Made by a program: the position numbers and the translations under genes
The notes under the pieces: model-generated
Told to the model about the DNA's origin: nothing
Database searches by the model: none
Seen by the model: the letters and a program-made list of their open reading frames with translations, nothing else
Shown here: positions 24,853 to 33,064 of the stretch, piece by piece
Numbering within the stretch: the first letter of the stretch is position 1
How the letters are laid out: the number at the start of each line of letters is the position of its first letter
Assembly (NCBI GenBank): GCA_032054765.1
Contig: DAMBSC010000001.1
Location: forward strand, 434,001-498,000
Origin: DFXE01 sp032054765
GTDB lineage: Bacteria; Bacteroidota; Bacteroidia; Bacteroidales; Tannerellaceae
Length of the DNA: 64,000 bases
Reading direction: 5' to 3'

Positions 24853-25686
24853 ATGAATGCAAAGAGAGTCTTGTTTATCACCCAAGAAATAACCCCTTAT
24901 CTTCCAGAATCAGAAATCGCTAACATTGGCAGACAATTGCCACAAGGTATTCAGGAGCGTGGCAGGGAAATACGAACATTCATGCCAAGATTTGGAAATA
25001 TCAATGAGCGACGTAATCAGTTGCATGAAGTGATACGTCTGTCTGGTATGAACTTAATTATAGATGATACCGATCATCCGCTGATCATAAAGGTAGCATC
25101 CATACAATCTGCTCGTATGCAGGTTTATTTCATTGATAATGAGGATTTCTTTCACCGAAAATCAACTGTAAGTGATGATGATGGTATGGAATATGAAGAT
25201 AATGACGAACGTTCTATATTCTATGTTCGGGGTGTGTTGGAAACAATAAAAAAACTTCGCTGGATGCCCGATCTGATTCACTGTCATGGCTGGATGTCAG
25301 CCTTAACGGCACTTTACATTAAACGAATGTATGCTGATGATCCTTGCTTGAAAGATGCAAAAATAGTTTATTCAATATATGGCGATGATTTCAAAACTCC
25401 TCTTAAGTCAAATCTGCACAATAAATTAAAAATGGACGGTGCTTTGGATGAAGATTTAAAAGAAATAAAAAAAGATACAAGTTTTGTTTCATTGACTAAA
25501 TTGGCCGTTGATTTTGCGGATGGAGTTATACAGGGTAGTGAGACAATTAATCCGGAAATAGCGAAATACATTTCAAAGCTGGATAAGCCTACTCTTTCTT
25601 ATCAATCTCCGGATGATTATATTGATTCTTTTAATGAATTTTATGATTTGGTGTTGGAGTCGAAACAAGTAATGCAAATGCAATAA
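24853..25686 (+). CDS. Glycogen/starch synthase, N-terminal domain only (GT5-like)
   Basis: About 277 residues, starting MNAKRVLFITQEITPYLPES. This is the N-terminal Rossmann half of a GT5 glycogen synthase (IHCHGWMSALTALYIKRMY is the family core), followed by a short helical tail. The C-terminal half that binds ADP-glucose is missing, and the full-length family is about 480 residues. The ADP-glucose-binding KxGGL motif near the N-terminus is also not seen. Such short forms are recurrent in Bacteroidota, so this is probably a real gene and not a local truncation. The DUF4270 gene follows after 3 bases. Catalytic activity is doubtful. Confidence 0.75.
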   Translation: MNAKRVLFITQEITPYLPESEIANIGRQLPQGIQERGREIRTFMPRFGNINERRNQLHEVIRLSGMNLIIDDTDHPLIIKVASIQSARMQVYFIDNEDFFHRKSTVSDDDGMEYEDNDERSIFYVRGVLETIKKLRWMPDLIHCHGWMSALTALYIKRMYADDPCLKDAKIVYSIYGDDFKTPLKSNLHNKLKMDGALDEDLKEIKKDTSFVSLTKLAVDFADGVIQGSETINPEIAKYISKLDKPTLSYQSPDDYIDSFNEFYDLVLESKQVMQMQ

Positions 25687-25689
25687 AAC

Positions 25690-27084
25690 ATGAAAATCAA
25701 GCTTTTTATACTTGGCGTTGTTGCAGGAATTATATTCCTTAACAGTTGTAATGATGATATGGGGTTGGTGGGACCAAGTATTCAGCCGGATGATGATATT
25801 CCTTCTGTGTTTATTGATTCCTTTATGATTCAAGCGTCTACGGTATTGTTAGATTCTATTTATGCAAAAACAGCTACCGGTTTATTAGGTGAAATATATG
25901 ATCCTTTATATGGTAACCTGAAATCGGATTATATTTGTCAATTTTACTCTCCTGATGGTTTTACGTTTAGTCAAACTCCCATAGATGGAAAGATTGACTC
26001 TGTAGAATTTGTTATGTTTTATAACAGAGGTTATCTTGGTGGATGGATCGGTGATTCATTAGCTGTAATGACTGCTACGGCTTATCCGGTTAATAAACCT
26101 TTAGATAGATATTATTATACTAATATTAATCCGGCTGATTATGCTGATATGAGTCAGCCTTTAGGTATGCAGACGTACACTGCCCGCAATTTAGAAGTTT
26201 CGGATTCTTTATGGAATGCTACAACCTCTAGTGGCTTTTCATATACACCCAGGGTGAAGGTCAGACTTCCATTGGAATTAGGGCAGAAGTTTTATGATGA
26301 ATCTGTCAATAATCCGGCATCATTTGAAAATCAGGAAGCTTTTAATAGGTTCTTTCCCGGATTATATGTTACTAATACTTTCGGTAGTGGTAATATACTT
26401 ACGGTTGATGGTTCAGGTATACAAATCCATTATAGTTATTTGGTTGAGAATCATTTAGGCGTACTGGATTCGGTTTTGACTACATCAGAAGTTTTCTCTG
26501 TTACCAAAGAAGTAATACAGATGAATCGTTTTCAAAATACAGATATAAGCGATTTGTTACAACCTAATGATGAATATACTTATTTGAAGACTCCGGCAGG
26601 TGTATTTACCCGTTTGACAATACCTGCTAAAGATATTATCTCAAAAATTGAAGGTAGAATTGTTAATAATTTTTCTTTCTCATTGCGTACAATGCCTCAG
26701 GAAGATTGGAAATACTCTTTAGCACCTCCAAGCTATTTGCTTTTGCTCCCTGAAGATTCTTTATCTAACTTTTTTGAAAACGGATCACTTGATAATAATA
26801 CAACTATTTATGCTTCGACAGCTTTTAATGCAGACAGCTTAAAGTATACTTTTGGTAATATATCCAGATTATTGAAAAATCAGGCTGAGAAAGATCCCGA
26901 TAAAGATCTTAATATGCTTGTGATTCCGGTTGAACGGGAGTTTACGAAAGATTATTATGGGAATAATACCACAACATCATCAGCGATAAGACACTACTTA
27001 AGGCCTTCCGGTGTTAGGATACGAAAAGATAAGGATGCAATGATAATGTCGGTGATTACCAGTAAATACAATGATAGTAAATAG
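25690..27084 (+). CDS. DUF4270-family lipoprotein
   Basis: A 464-residue protein with a signal peptide and lipobox FLNSC (C20) followed by acidic NDD. The mature part is beta-rich and matches the DUF4270 family of Bacteroidota surface or periplasmic lipoproteins: IDSFMIQASTVLLDSI, LLGEIYDPLYGNLKSDY, DGKIDSVEFVM. No function is established. It follows the GT5-like gene by 3 bases, an arrangement I recall from related genomes. A strong hairpin terminator starts 23 bases after the stop. Confidence 0.85.
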   Translation: MKIKLFILGVVAGIIFLNSCNDDMGLVGPSIQPDDDIPSVFIDSFMIQASTVLLDSIYAKTATGLLGEIYDPLYGNLKSDYICQFYSPDGFTFSQTPIDGKIDSVEFVMFYNRGYLGGWIGDSLAVMTATAYPVNKPLDRYYYTNINPADYADMSQPLGMQTYTARNLEVSDSLWNATTSSGFSYTPRVKVRLPLELGQKFYDESVNNPASFENQEAFNRFFPGLYVTNTFGSGNILTVDGSGIQIHYSYLVENHLGVLDSVLTTSEVFSVTKEVIQMNRFQNTDISDLLQPNDEYTYLKTPAGVFTRLTIPAKDIISKIEGRIVNNFSFSLRTMPQEDWKYSLAPPSYLLLLPEDSLSNFFENGSLDNNTTIYASTAFNADSLKYTFGNISRLLKNQAEKDPDKDLNMLVIPVEREFTKDYYGNNTTTSSAIRHYLRPSGVRIRKDKDAMIMSVITSKYNDSK

Positions 27085-27102
27085 TTTATTGAATTATATA
27101 TA

Positions 27103-27294
27103 CTAAGAAAAAGAATAAGGCAGATCAAAATCATCTGCCTTATTCTTTTTACGATTATATACTTTCTTTGAAGTATGTATCCGGTTATAACTGACCGGGC
27201 GAGAGTGATTTTCTAATTCAGCTTCCCGACTTCCTTTTCGATTAGCTTTGACATATTCAGTCAAAATGCTTTTTTTCTTCTTTTTCTTTTTCAT
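27103..27294 (-). CDS. Small basic conserved hypothetical protein
   Basis: A 63-residue protein rich in Lys and Arg (MKKKKKKKSILTEYVKANRK, then SREAELENHSRPVSY, HTSKKVYNRKKNK). This pattern resembles small Bacteroidota hypotheticals, and I cannot name a function. It overlaps the 3' end of the DUF4491 gene by 38 bases. Its last 15 codons are encoded by the 18-bp hairpin at 27108-27150, and its stop codon lies beyond the T-run on the minus strand. If that hairpin terminates leftward transcription, most messages would lack the stop. Confidence 0.5.
   Translation of the reverse strand: MKKKKKKKSILTEYVKANRKGSREAELENHSRPVSYNRIHTSKKVYNRKKNKADDFDLPYSFS
27108..27150. terminator. Bidirectional 18-bp-stem terminator
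   Basis: Bases 27108-27125 and 27133-27150 pair perfectly over 18 bp (core AATAAGGCAGAT) around a 7-nt loop. The stem ends in A5/T5 on both strands. It terminates the DUF4270 transcript and probably the opposing one. Confidence 0.9.
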
Positions 27295-27613
27295 CGTTCA
27301 ACTCGTTTATATGTTCAGGATAAACTCTTTTAGGATTCTTTGGAAACCATCCTTTCATGACACGTTCTTCCTGCTCGAATATTTCTTTTATAGTCCAAAA
27401 TGAAGAGAAGGCAAATACACCACATATAGCAGAAATAAGTATACTTTCAATGAATAAGGAGGCAACAACACCGACAATGCCCAGGATAAGGAATATCCAC
27501 CAGCATTTCGTGCCACAATAATACTCTGCTTTGACCACGATAGGATGAAAAATACCTATAATCAAGAAAGTACATATGCCGATAAGTAATCCTTCGAAAT
27601 GTATTGAATCCAT
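27257..27613 (-). CDS. DUF4491-family membrane protein
   Basis: A 118-residue protein with three predicted membrane segments (GLLIGICTFLIIGIFHPIVV, CWWIFLILGIVGVVASLFI, ILISAICGVFAFSSFW). A conserved cytoplasmic tail follows (IKEIFEQEERVMKGWFPKNP, then KRVYP). This matches DUF4491, a small inner-membrane family of Bacteroidota and Firmicutes without known function. It lies downstream of the secG terminator and overlaps a small basic ORF at its 3' end. Confidence 0.82.
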   Translation of the reverse strand: MDSIHFEGLLIGICTFLIIGIFHPIVVKAEYYCGTKCWWIFLILGIVGVVASLFIESILISAICGVFAFSSFWTIKEIFEQEERVMKGWFPKNPKRVYPEHINELNDEKEKEEKKHFD

Positions 27614-27634
27614 GATCTATATACTTTTGTCTAA

Positions 27635-27672
27635 AATAAAAAGGCATCTTCTCTACAACAGGAAGATGCCTT
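27635..27672 (-). terminator. Terminator of the sigma-54 activator-lptE-TPR-secG operon
   Basis: AAGGCATCTTC (27641-27651) pairs with GAAGATGCCTT (27662-27672) around a 10-nt loop. On the minus strand it is followed by TTTTTATTTT. Confidence 0.85.
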
Positions 27673-27694
27673 AAAATATCGTTGTTGTATGACT

Positions 27695-28045
27695 TTATTC
27701 AGCGGGTTCTTCCGGTACAACAGGCTGTTGGGCAGTTCCAAAATCAGGAGCAATGATGTTTGGATCAATAGTGTTAGCATCATTTACTTGTTGTCTGATT
27801 TCAGACTGATTGGTTTGAGTTGCTCTGGGAATGAAAGCAGTAATAAGTATACTACAAACAATAACAAAACCGGCCAATCCCCATGTCGCTTTTTCAAGAA
27901 AGTCTGTGGTTTTGCGTACCCCCATGATTTGGTTAGAAGAAGAGAATCCTGAAGCTAAACCTCCTCCTTTTGAGTTTTGAATCAATACTATCAGAATTAA
28001 AAGTATAGATGCTATCAGGATTAATACTGAAATAAATACGTACAT
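27695..28045 (-). CDS. secG: Protein-export membrane protein SecG
   Basis: A 116-residue SecG with two membrane segments (VFISVLILIASILLILIVL, TWGLAGFVIVCSILITAFI). The family core between them is NSKGGGLASGFSSSNQIMG. It supports the SecYEG translocon. The C-terminal tail rich in Pro and Glu (VVPEEPAE) is ordinary for the phylum. It ends an operon that begins with a sigma-54-type activator. Confidence 0.92.
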   Translation of the reverse strand: MYVFISVLILIASILLILIVLIQNSKGGGLASGFSSSNQIMGVRKTTDFLEKATWGLAGFVIVCSILITAFIPRATQTNQSEIRQQVNDANTIDPNIIAPDFGTAQQPVVPEEPAE

Positions 28046-28052
28046 TTTATTG

Positions 28053-28859
28053 TTATTTTATAGTGTTAATAATCAATTTTTCCAAAAATCTAATTTGGTC
28101 TGCAAAGTAAACATTTTTTTCCGGATATTTCAAGCTTAAGCTTTTAATAATTTGCAAAGCTTTGTCATATCGCTTTTGCTTAATGTAAATTTGTGCTAAC
28201 GTTTCTGTAAAATAAGAGTCACCATCAGATGCTTCGGAATCAGCATCAGCTTTTTTCTCTTCCAGTTCTTCTAAGTAGTAATCATCGATATAATCATCAT
28301 CGTCATCATTAAAGCGCAATCCGCTTCCGGGCACCCGTTGTTCATCTTCTTTAATGAAAGAATCAATCAGATCCTGGTGTTGTAACTTAGGACTTGATTC
28401 ATCTTCTGTCTCTTTTGTTTCCGTAGTAGTATGTTTGGAGATAGCCCAATGTAAATAATCAGCAGAGGTTGAAGGGGTAAATAATAGAGAAGTTTCGGTT
28501 TCAAGGTCTTTCAATACATCATCTCCCTGAGAAGAAAGAAAACTATCTATCAATTCAAAGGAATCTTTTTGGGATGTTTCGATTAAACCTTCCTTAATAC
28601 CATCCTCCAGACCATACTTTTCTCCTTCAATAAATGTGAAAAGATGCTTCCTGTCGGTGATATAGATGGCCATTTTCTTTAATTCAAAAACAAAGTTTAC
28701 ATCTTCCAGAATAGCTAGATTTTTCAGATAAAGGATTCTTGCTGTTTGGAAATAGGGATATTTTTCCGTCAGTTGCTTTAATTCGGGAAGTGTTTCCCTG
28801 GACAGCAATGAAGGGTCCTCTATTAATTGATATAACTTGTCTACATTCATGTTTACCAA
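28053..28859 (-). CDS. Tetratricopeptide-like protein of the lptE-secG operon
   Basis: A 268-residue cytoplasmic protein with no signal peptide. Helical hairpins at the start (LYQLIEDPSLLSRETLPELK, KYPYFQTARILYLKNLAI) and a TPR-like unit at the end (FTETLAQIYIKQKRYDKALQIIKSLSLKYPEKN) flank an acidic, disordered middle (FNDDDDDYIDDYYLEELEEK). The order of genes sigma-54 activator, lptE, this gene, secG is one I recall as common in Bacteroidales. Function is unknown. A role in envelope export is only suggested by context. It overlaps lptE by 7 bases. Confidence 0.75.
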   Translation of the reverse strand: MVNMNVDKLYQLIEDPSLLSRETLPELKQLTEKYPYFQTARILYLKNLAILEDVNFVFELKKMAIYITDRKHLFTFIEGEKYGLEDGIKEGLIETSQKDSFELIDSFLSSQGDDVLKDLETETSLLFTPSTSADYLHWAISKHTTTETKETEDESSPKLQHQDLIDSFIKEDEQRVPGSGLRFNDDDDDYIDDYYLEELEEKKADADSEASDGDSYFTETLAQIYIKQKRYDKALQIIKSLSLKYPEKNVYFADQIRFLEKLIINTIK

Positions 28860-29365
28860 TCGGCAACGGTTGAATTAAATATTTGTTCTGCTATTTCTTT
28901 TACAAGTAAAGCATTATATTCATCTTGTATATCCTGTAACATTAAATTACTGTCAAACTCACGATAGGCAGAGAACGATTGCTCAAAATCTTTATCTGGA
29001 TTAGCTCGGTTTGAATACCTTACGCGTATAGTCAATGTAAGTTTAGTCATGGAAGAAATCGCGTCTTCCTTTACAGCCATTGGAGCTAAATCATATCCGG
29101 TTATTTCCCCTTCCAGTTCAAGATCACCGTTTGCCGGAACAATCTGGAGCTTCGTTTGCCTGATAAAGATATCCTTTAGCCCTTCTGTGAAGCTCTGTGC
29201 CAATGGAGGAGAGACTAATGGCGCCTGATTCGGGAAATCACTGATAGTTATTGTTTTTGTGGTTGTATAATCGATGGAAGATCCACTGAAGCCATACGAT
29301 ATAGAGCAGGCTGATACAATCACTGCAACCGAACAAAAGAGTAGTAATTTTTTATACAGATCCAT
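28853..29365 (-). CDS. lptE: LPS-assembly lipoprotein LptE
   Basis: A 170-residue lipoprotein with lipobox VIVSAC (C20). The body matches the LptE family of Bacteroidota: ISYGFSGSSIDYTTTKTITI, LAQSFTEGLKDIFIRQTKL, NGDLELEGEITGYDLAP. LptE plugs the LptD barrel that inserts LPS in the outer membrane. lptC lies elsewhere in this window at 41705-42352. It follows the sigma-54 activator gene by 11 bases. Confidence 0.85.
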   Translation of the reverse strand: MDLYKKLLLFCSVAVIVSACSISYGFSGSSIDYTTTKTITISDFPNQAPLVSPPLAQSFTEGLKDIFIRQTKLQIVPANGDLELEGEITGYDLAPMAVKEDAISSMTKLTLTIRVRYSNRANPDKDFEQSFSAYREFDSNLMLQDIQDEYNALLVKEIAEQIFNSTVADW

Positions 29366-29376
29366 TTTGTTATTTT

Positions 29377-30549
29377 CTATTCTAGATTATATTCTTTTAT
29401 TTTCCTGTACAATGTACGTTCTGATATTTTTAGATCAGCTGCAGCATTTTTCCTTCGTCCATTATGTTTTTCTAACGCTTTGCGGATCATTTCCTTCTCT
29501 ACGTCTTCCAAGGAAAGATTCTCTTCTTCTTCTATTGGAACAGCTTCCTGTATGGTAGCTGGAGGAATCTGATGTGGATAATTCTCTGCTGCAACAGAAA
29601 CTGGGATATTTCCGCCCATTATGTCGTGAACCAGCTTTTTCAGGTCATTGACATCCTTTTTCATATCAAATAAAACCTGATATAATATTTCCCGTTCGCT
29701 GTTAAATATCTTTTGCTCATTATCGCTTTTTACCAGTACGGGATATTTCTCAATAGTAGCGTTTGGTAGATATTCGCGTAGTATATCAGCCGTAATATCA
29801 CGATTTTCTTCAATGATAGAAATACGCTCTGTAATATTTTTCAATTCACGAACATTGCCGGGCCACCGATAAGAAATAAGTAAATTACGAGCATCATCAT
29901 CTAAACGAATGGAAGGCATACGGTATTTTTCAGCACAATCGCTTGCAAACTTACGGAATAGTAGCATGATATCATCTGCTCTTTCCCGTAGAGGAGGTAT
30001 CTGAATAGGAACTGTATTCAGGCGATAATAAAGATCTTCACGGAATTTACCATTCGTAACAGCCTGAGCAAGATTTACATTTGTAGCGGCCACTATTCGG
30101 ACATTCGTCTTTAATACCTTGGAAGAGCCTACTTTAATAAACTCTCCTGTTTCTAAAACGCGTAACAGGCGGGCCTGGGTGGGAATTGGAAGTTCTCCAA
30201 CTTCGTCTAGAAAAACTGTTCCACCATCTGCTACTTCAAAATATCCTTTTCTATCAGCCAAAGCACCTGTAAAAGAACCTTTTTCATGCCCAAACAACTC
30301 GGAGTCAATCGTTCCTTCAGGAATTGCTCCACAGTTAACAGCTATATATTGTCCGTGTTTGCGGGGACTGTTCTGGTGAATAATTTGTGGGAAAGTTTCT
30401 TTTCCTACACCACTCTCTCCTGTAATAAGAACGGATAAGTCGGTAGGAGCTACTTGTAAAGCTACATCAAGGGCACGGTTTAAAGCGGGGCTATTGCCAA
30501 TTATTCCATATCGTTGTTTTATCTGCTGGATATCAGTCTTGACCATCAT
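29377..30549 (-). CDS. Sigma-54-dependent transcriptional activator without a receiver domain
   Basis: A 390-residue AAA+ activator. Walker A GESGVGKE is at 44-51. The sigma-54 contact loop GSFTGA is at 91-96, a Ser variant of GAFTGA. Walker B is GGTVFLDEVGEL and the arginine region is RLLRVLETGEF. The C-terminus is a Fis-type helix-turn-helix (EKEMIRKALEKHNGRRKNAAADLKISERTLYRKIKEY, residues about 350-388). Only about 20 residues precede the AAA+ domain, so there is no phosphorylation or ligand domain; activity must be set by its level or a partner. It heads the lptE-TPR-secG operon. Its targets are unknown. Confidence 0.88.
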   Translation of the reverse strand: MMVKTDIQQIKQRYGIIGNSPALNRALDVALQVAPTDLSVLITGESGVGKETFPQIIHQNSPRKHGQYIAVNCGAIPEGTIDSELFGHEKGSFTGALADRKGYFEVADGGTVFLDEVGELPIPTQARLLRVLETGEFIKVGSSKVLKTNVRIVAATNVNLAQAVTNGKFREDLYYRLNTVPIQIPPLRERADDIMLLFRKFASDCAEKYRMPSIRLDDDARNLLISYRWPGNVRELKNITERISIIEENRDITADILREYLPNATIEKYPVLVKSDNEQKIFNSEREILYQVLFDMKKDVNDLKKLVHDIMGGNIPVSVAAENYPHQIPPATIQEAVPIEEEENLSLEDVEKEMIRKALEKHNGRRKNAAADLKISERTLYRKIKEYNLE

Positions 30550-30587
30550 GTTTAATCAAATGTCTGTAATAATTTCAGTTTACCTGA

Positions 30588-30595
30588 CAAAATTA
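30588..30595 (-). promoter_or_regulatory. -7 promoter box of the sigma-54 activator operon
   Basis: TAATTTTG on the minus strand matches TAnnTTTG and lies 39 bases before the start. The spacing to any -33 is unclear. Confidence 0.4.
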
Positions 30596-30698
30596 CAAAA
30601 CTTATTTGAGATGTGTAGAATTTCTCAATGCTTTTATATTCAGCAGTCTTTAAGAATAAAACATCTGTTCAACCACTTATTGCTTGTGTAAACTATAA

Positions 30699-31328
30699 TT
30701 AATTTTCCGGACTCCATATAGCAATTAATGTAAGTATAACGAATCCAATAATAATTATAAAGAGACTTGCTATAAATAACGTAAAAGGAGAGATTACGCA
30801 TAGAGCAATCTTTCTATGTTTATTCATCTCACTCCATTCATAGAACAAAGTAGGAAAAAGGAACCATGCAGTAGCAATCGCAACCTGTTTATATTCCCCT
30901 TTAATAAAACACTTTTGCTTATTAACATCTTTGTGATTAATTAATTCCCTTATCACAACAATGGATAAAGGAGCTATTAATATGACTATATTTAATGCGA
31001 TAGAACTATATTCCCTGTTAATATAAAGAGGAATATTAGATATAATTATGGTAAATGTACAATACCATAAAATAGTAAATAATACTTTCCATTTTATTTT
31101 TTTATAGGTGAACTCATATCCAATGGAATAGCAAACAGAGAATAAAGAAAGGCATATTAATATTAAACTATTGTCCGGTATGCCAATTGTAGAAAATTCA
31201 TTTGTAATGCTGTCAAAAGCATTTTCTTTTAATCCCCATATCCCGTAGCCAAGAATTATAATCAAATATTGATAAAAGTATAAAATTATACCAATAATAA
31301 GTCCGGAAAGAATATTTGTTTTTATCAA
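30699..31328 (-). CDS. Integral membrane protein of unknown function
   Basis: A 209-residue protein with about six hydrophobic segments (ILSGLIIGIILYFYQYLIII, SLILICLSLFSVCYSIGYEF, VLFTILWYCTFTIIISNIPL, IALNIVILIAPLSIVVIREL, AIATAWFLFPTLFYEW, LFIASLFIIIIGFVILTLI). I do not recognise the family. It starts 5 bases after the acyltransferase gene, so it belongs to the five-gene lipid-like operon and may act in transport or assembly of its product (inference). It is more AT-rich than its neighbours. Confidence 0.6.
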   Translation of the reverse strand: MIKTNILSGLIIGIILYFYQYLIIILGYGIWGLKENAFDSITNEFSTIGIPDNSLILICLSLFSVCYSIGYEFTYKKIKWKVLFTILWYCTFTIIISNIPLYINREYSSIALNIVILIAPLSIVVIRELINHKDVNKQKCFIKGEYKQVAIATAWFLFPTLFYEWSEMNKHRKIALCVISPFTLFIASLFIIIIGFVILTLIAIWSPEN

Positions 31329-31333
31329 TGCTA

Positions 31334-32161
31334 TTATTTTTTAGCACCGTACGTCTTGGTATATAGGAAGTCGGCCAGTTCGTTATCGTCGGTTATTGCC
31401 TTAATCTGTTCGGCGGGTATAGGATCACCAATATAAACGTCGACTATCCTGCCTTTCTTATTGAAGACTTCAGCAGGAATCCGTAAGGTTCGGATACGCC
31501 AGTCAATTTGTCCTAAAAAGTAGAAAAATTTAGAATTAAGAAAGTCAAAATATACAGGATATACTGGTACATTCGTTTTACGAATGAGACGAATTACACT
31601 ATGTGTCCAAGGATGATCACAGATTCTCTTTTCCTTTTTGTTCTTGAAAGAGATAGCACCGGCAGGGAAGAAACCCATCGGATGTCCTTCGCGCATTCGG
31701 GCCAGAGATAGGCGTACTCCATTTATATTCTTTGGGTTAGCTCCCTGATGATTAGAATCGGGCAGTACAGAAATAAAGTTATCAGCCATGGCGCTTATCT
31801 TTGTGAGTACACCGTTTACCATAACTTTGAAGTCTGGTCGGCGAGCTGCAAAAATATCGATAAGGATAATGCCATCCAGAGAACCTATAGGATGATTGGA
31901 TACCGTAGCAAAGGCTCCTTCGGGTAAATGATCTAGTATTTCTTCGTTATGAATTCTATATTTAATATTTATCAGAGGATCTTTTAGTAAACCACTTGTA
32001 AATTCGGCACCTCTTAAATGACAACTGTTACTATGTACCTGATTTACTTTCTCGACGCAGAATAATTTTAGGAGGCCTTTCCCCAGAGAAATTCCAAACT
32101 TACTTTTAAAGAACGGAAGCATCTCACCCAGATCGTGAATATCAATTACACTCTTTTTCAT
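31334..32161 (-). CDS. PlsC-like lysophospholipid/glycerol acyltransferase
   Basis: A 275-residue protein with the acyltransferase active site SNHPIGSLDGIILIDIF. The His-Asp spacing is HX5D rather than the HX4D of canonical PlsC, as I recall for hemolysin-like and aminoacyl-lipid acyltransferases. MGFFPAGAISFKNKKEKRI is the substrate-binding motif and NVPVYPVYFD the conserved strand. It could acylate a lyso-lipid such as an ornithine or glycine lipid precursor or a glycerophospholipid. Its position directly after a CDP-alcohol phosphatidyltransferase suggests a phospholipid context. It lies 9 bases from that gene and 5 from the membrane protein. Confidence 0.8.
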   Translation of the reverse strand: MKKSVIDIHDLGEMLPFFKSKFGISLGKGLLKLFCVEKVNQVHSNSCHLRGAEFTSGLLKDPLINIKYRIHNEEILDHLPEGAFATVSNHPIGSLDGIILIDIFAARRPDFKVMVNGVLTKISAMADNFISVLPDSNHQGANPKNINGVRLSLARMREGHPMGFFPAGAISFKNKKEKRICDHPWTHSVIRLIRKTNVPVYPVYFDFLNSKFFYFLGQIDWRIRTLRIPAEVFNKKGRIVDVYIGDPIPAEQIKAITDDNELADFLYTKTYGAKK

Positions 32162-32170
32162 ATCACAAAA

Positions 32171-33055
32171 TTACAAAAAAGAAGCACACATCTTTTCGTG
32201 CTTTCTCATGACAATTGCTAATATGATGTTTAATATAATTAGTTCATACACTAGATAAATCCATACATGGCCGGTAAGTATGACAATGAACATGACAACC
32301 GTTCTTCCGTTGAAAGTCATTGTATCGATAAGCGGCATCAATTGTTTGCTTTTTTTGCGAAACGCAGAACGGATATCCTGTGGAATATCATCTCCGTATT
32401 TAGCATTTAGACTTCTTAACAAGCGTTGTAGGGTGGGGGTAGCGTTTACCTGAATTCGGGTATAAATATGATATAACAGATAAAAAGTTTTATTAAGACC
32501 AAGTTTGGTTGCTTTGTGTTGTTTCTTTACCTGTTCCGGTGTTTGAAACTCAGCGCCTTTTTCTTTGCTGATAAAGTAAAGATGAAGTGTTTTATAATAG
32601 TCAACTATATTCGCTTGTACAAGATGTGACAATCCTGCTAACACAGCTAAAAGGAAAAACCAATAATTACCATATTCATGAGACAGACGCAATGCCAGAT
32701 TGATGTAAATGGAGGCGAACCAAAGATCGCCGGCTACACCATCAAGGATACGCCCGATTTCTGATTTTATCCCTGTAAGTCGTGCCAACTGTCCATCGAC
32801 ACAATCAAGAATATTTGCAAAGATGAGTAATAAAATGCCACAAATATTAATAGCTAAATTAGTAGGATAGAATAAGAAACCTACAGCTACTCCCACAAAT
32901 ATGGAGAGAATGGTAATCATATTGGGAGTTATTCCTGAATTGCGCAGCATACGGGCAATACGAAAGCCTATGGGACGATAGAATATCCTGTCGAGTATAT
33001 TCTCGGTTTCAATCGATTTTAAAGATGCCTCATATTCCTTATTTACTTCTCCCAT
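32171..33055 (-). CDS. CDP-alcohol phosphatidyltransferase-family enzyme
   Basis: A 294-residue membrane enzyme of the CDP-OH-PT family, which transfers a phospho-group from a CDP-activated alcohol or CDP-diacylglycerol. The motif is visible as D84, D87, G88, A91, R92, G101, D105 and D110 (DCVDGQLAR then GRILDGVAGD). The last two Asp are separated by four residues, where the canonical motif has three. Several hydrophobic segments surround it. It lies 9 bases after the SDR gene and 9 before the acyltransferase. With the TagD-like cytidylyltransferase at the head of the operon, its donor might be a CDP-polyol. Confidence 0.85.
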   Translation of the reverse strand: MGEVNKEYEASLKSIETENILDRIFYRPIGFRIARMLRNSGITPNMITILSIFVGVAVGFLFYPTNLAINICGILLLIFANILDCVDGQLARLTGIKSEIGRILDGVAGDLWFASIYINLALRLSHEYGNYWFFLLAVLAGLSHLVQANIVDYYKTLHLYFISKEKGAEFQTPEQVKKQHKATKLGLNKTFYLLYHIYTRIQVNATPTLQRLLRSLNAKYGDDIPQDIRSAFRKKSKQLMPLIDTMTFNGRTVVMFIVILTGHVWIYLVYELIILNIILAIVMRKHEKMCASFL

Positions 33056-33064
33056 CCGTATGTC

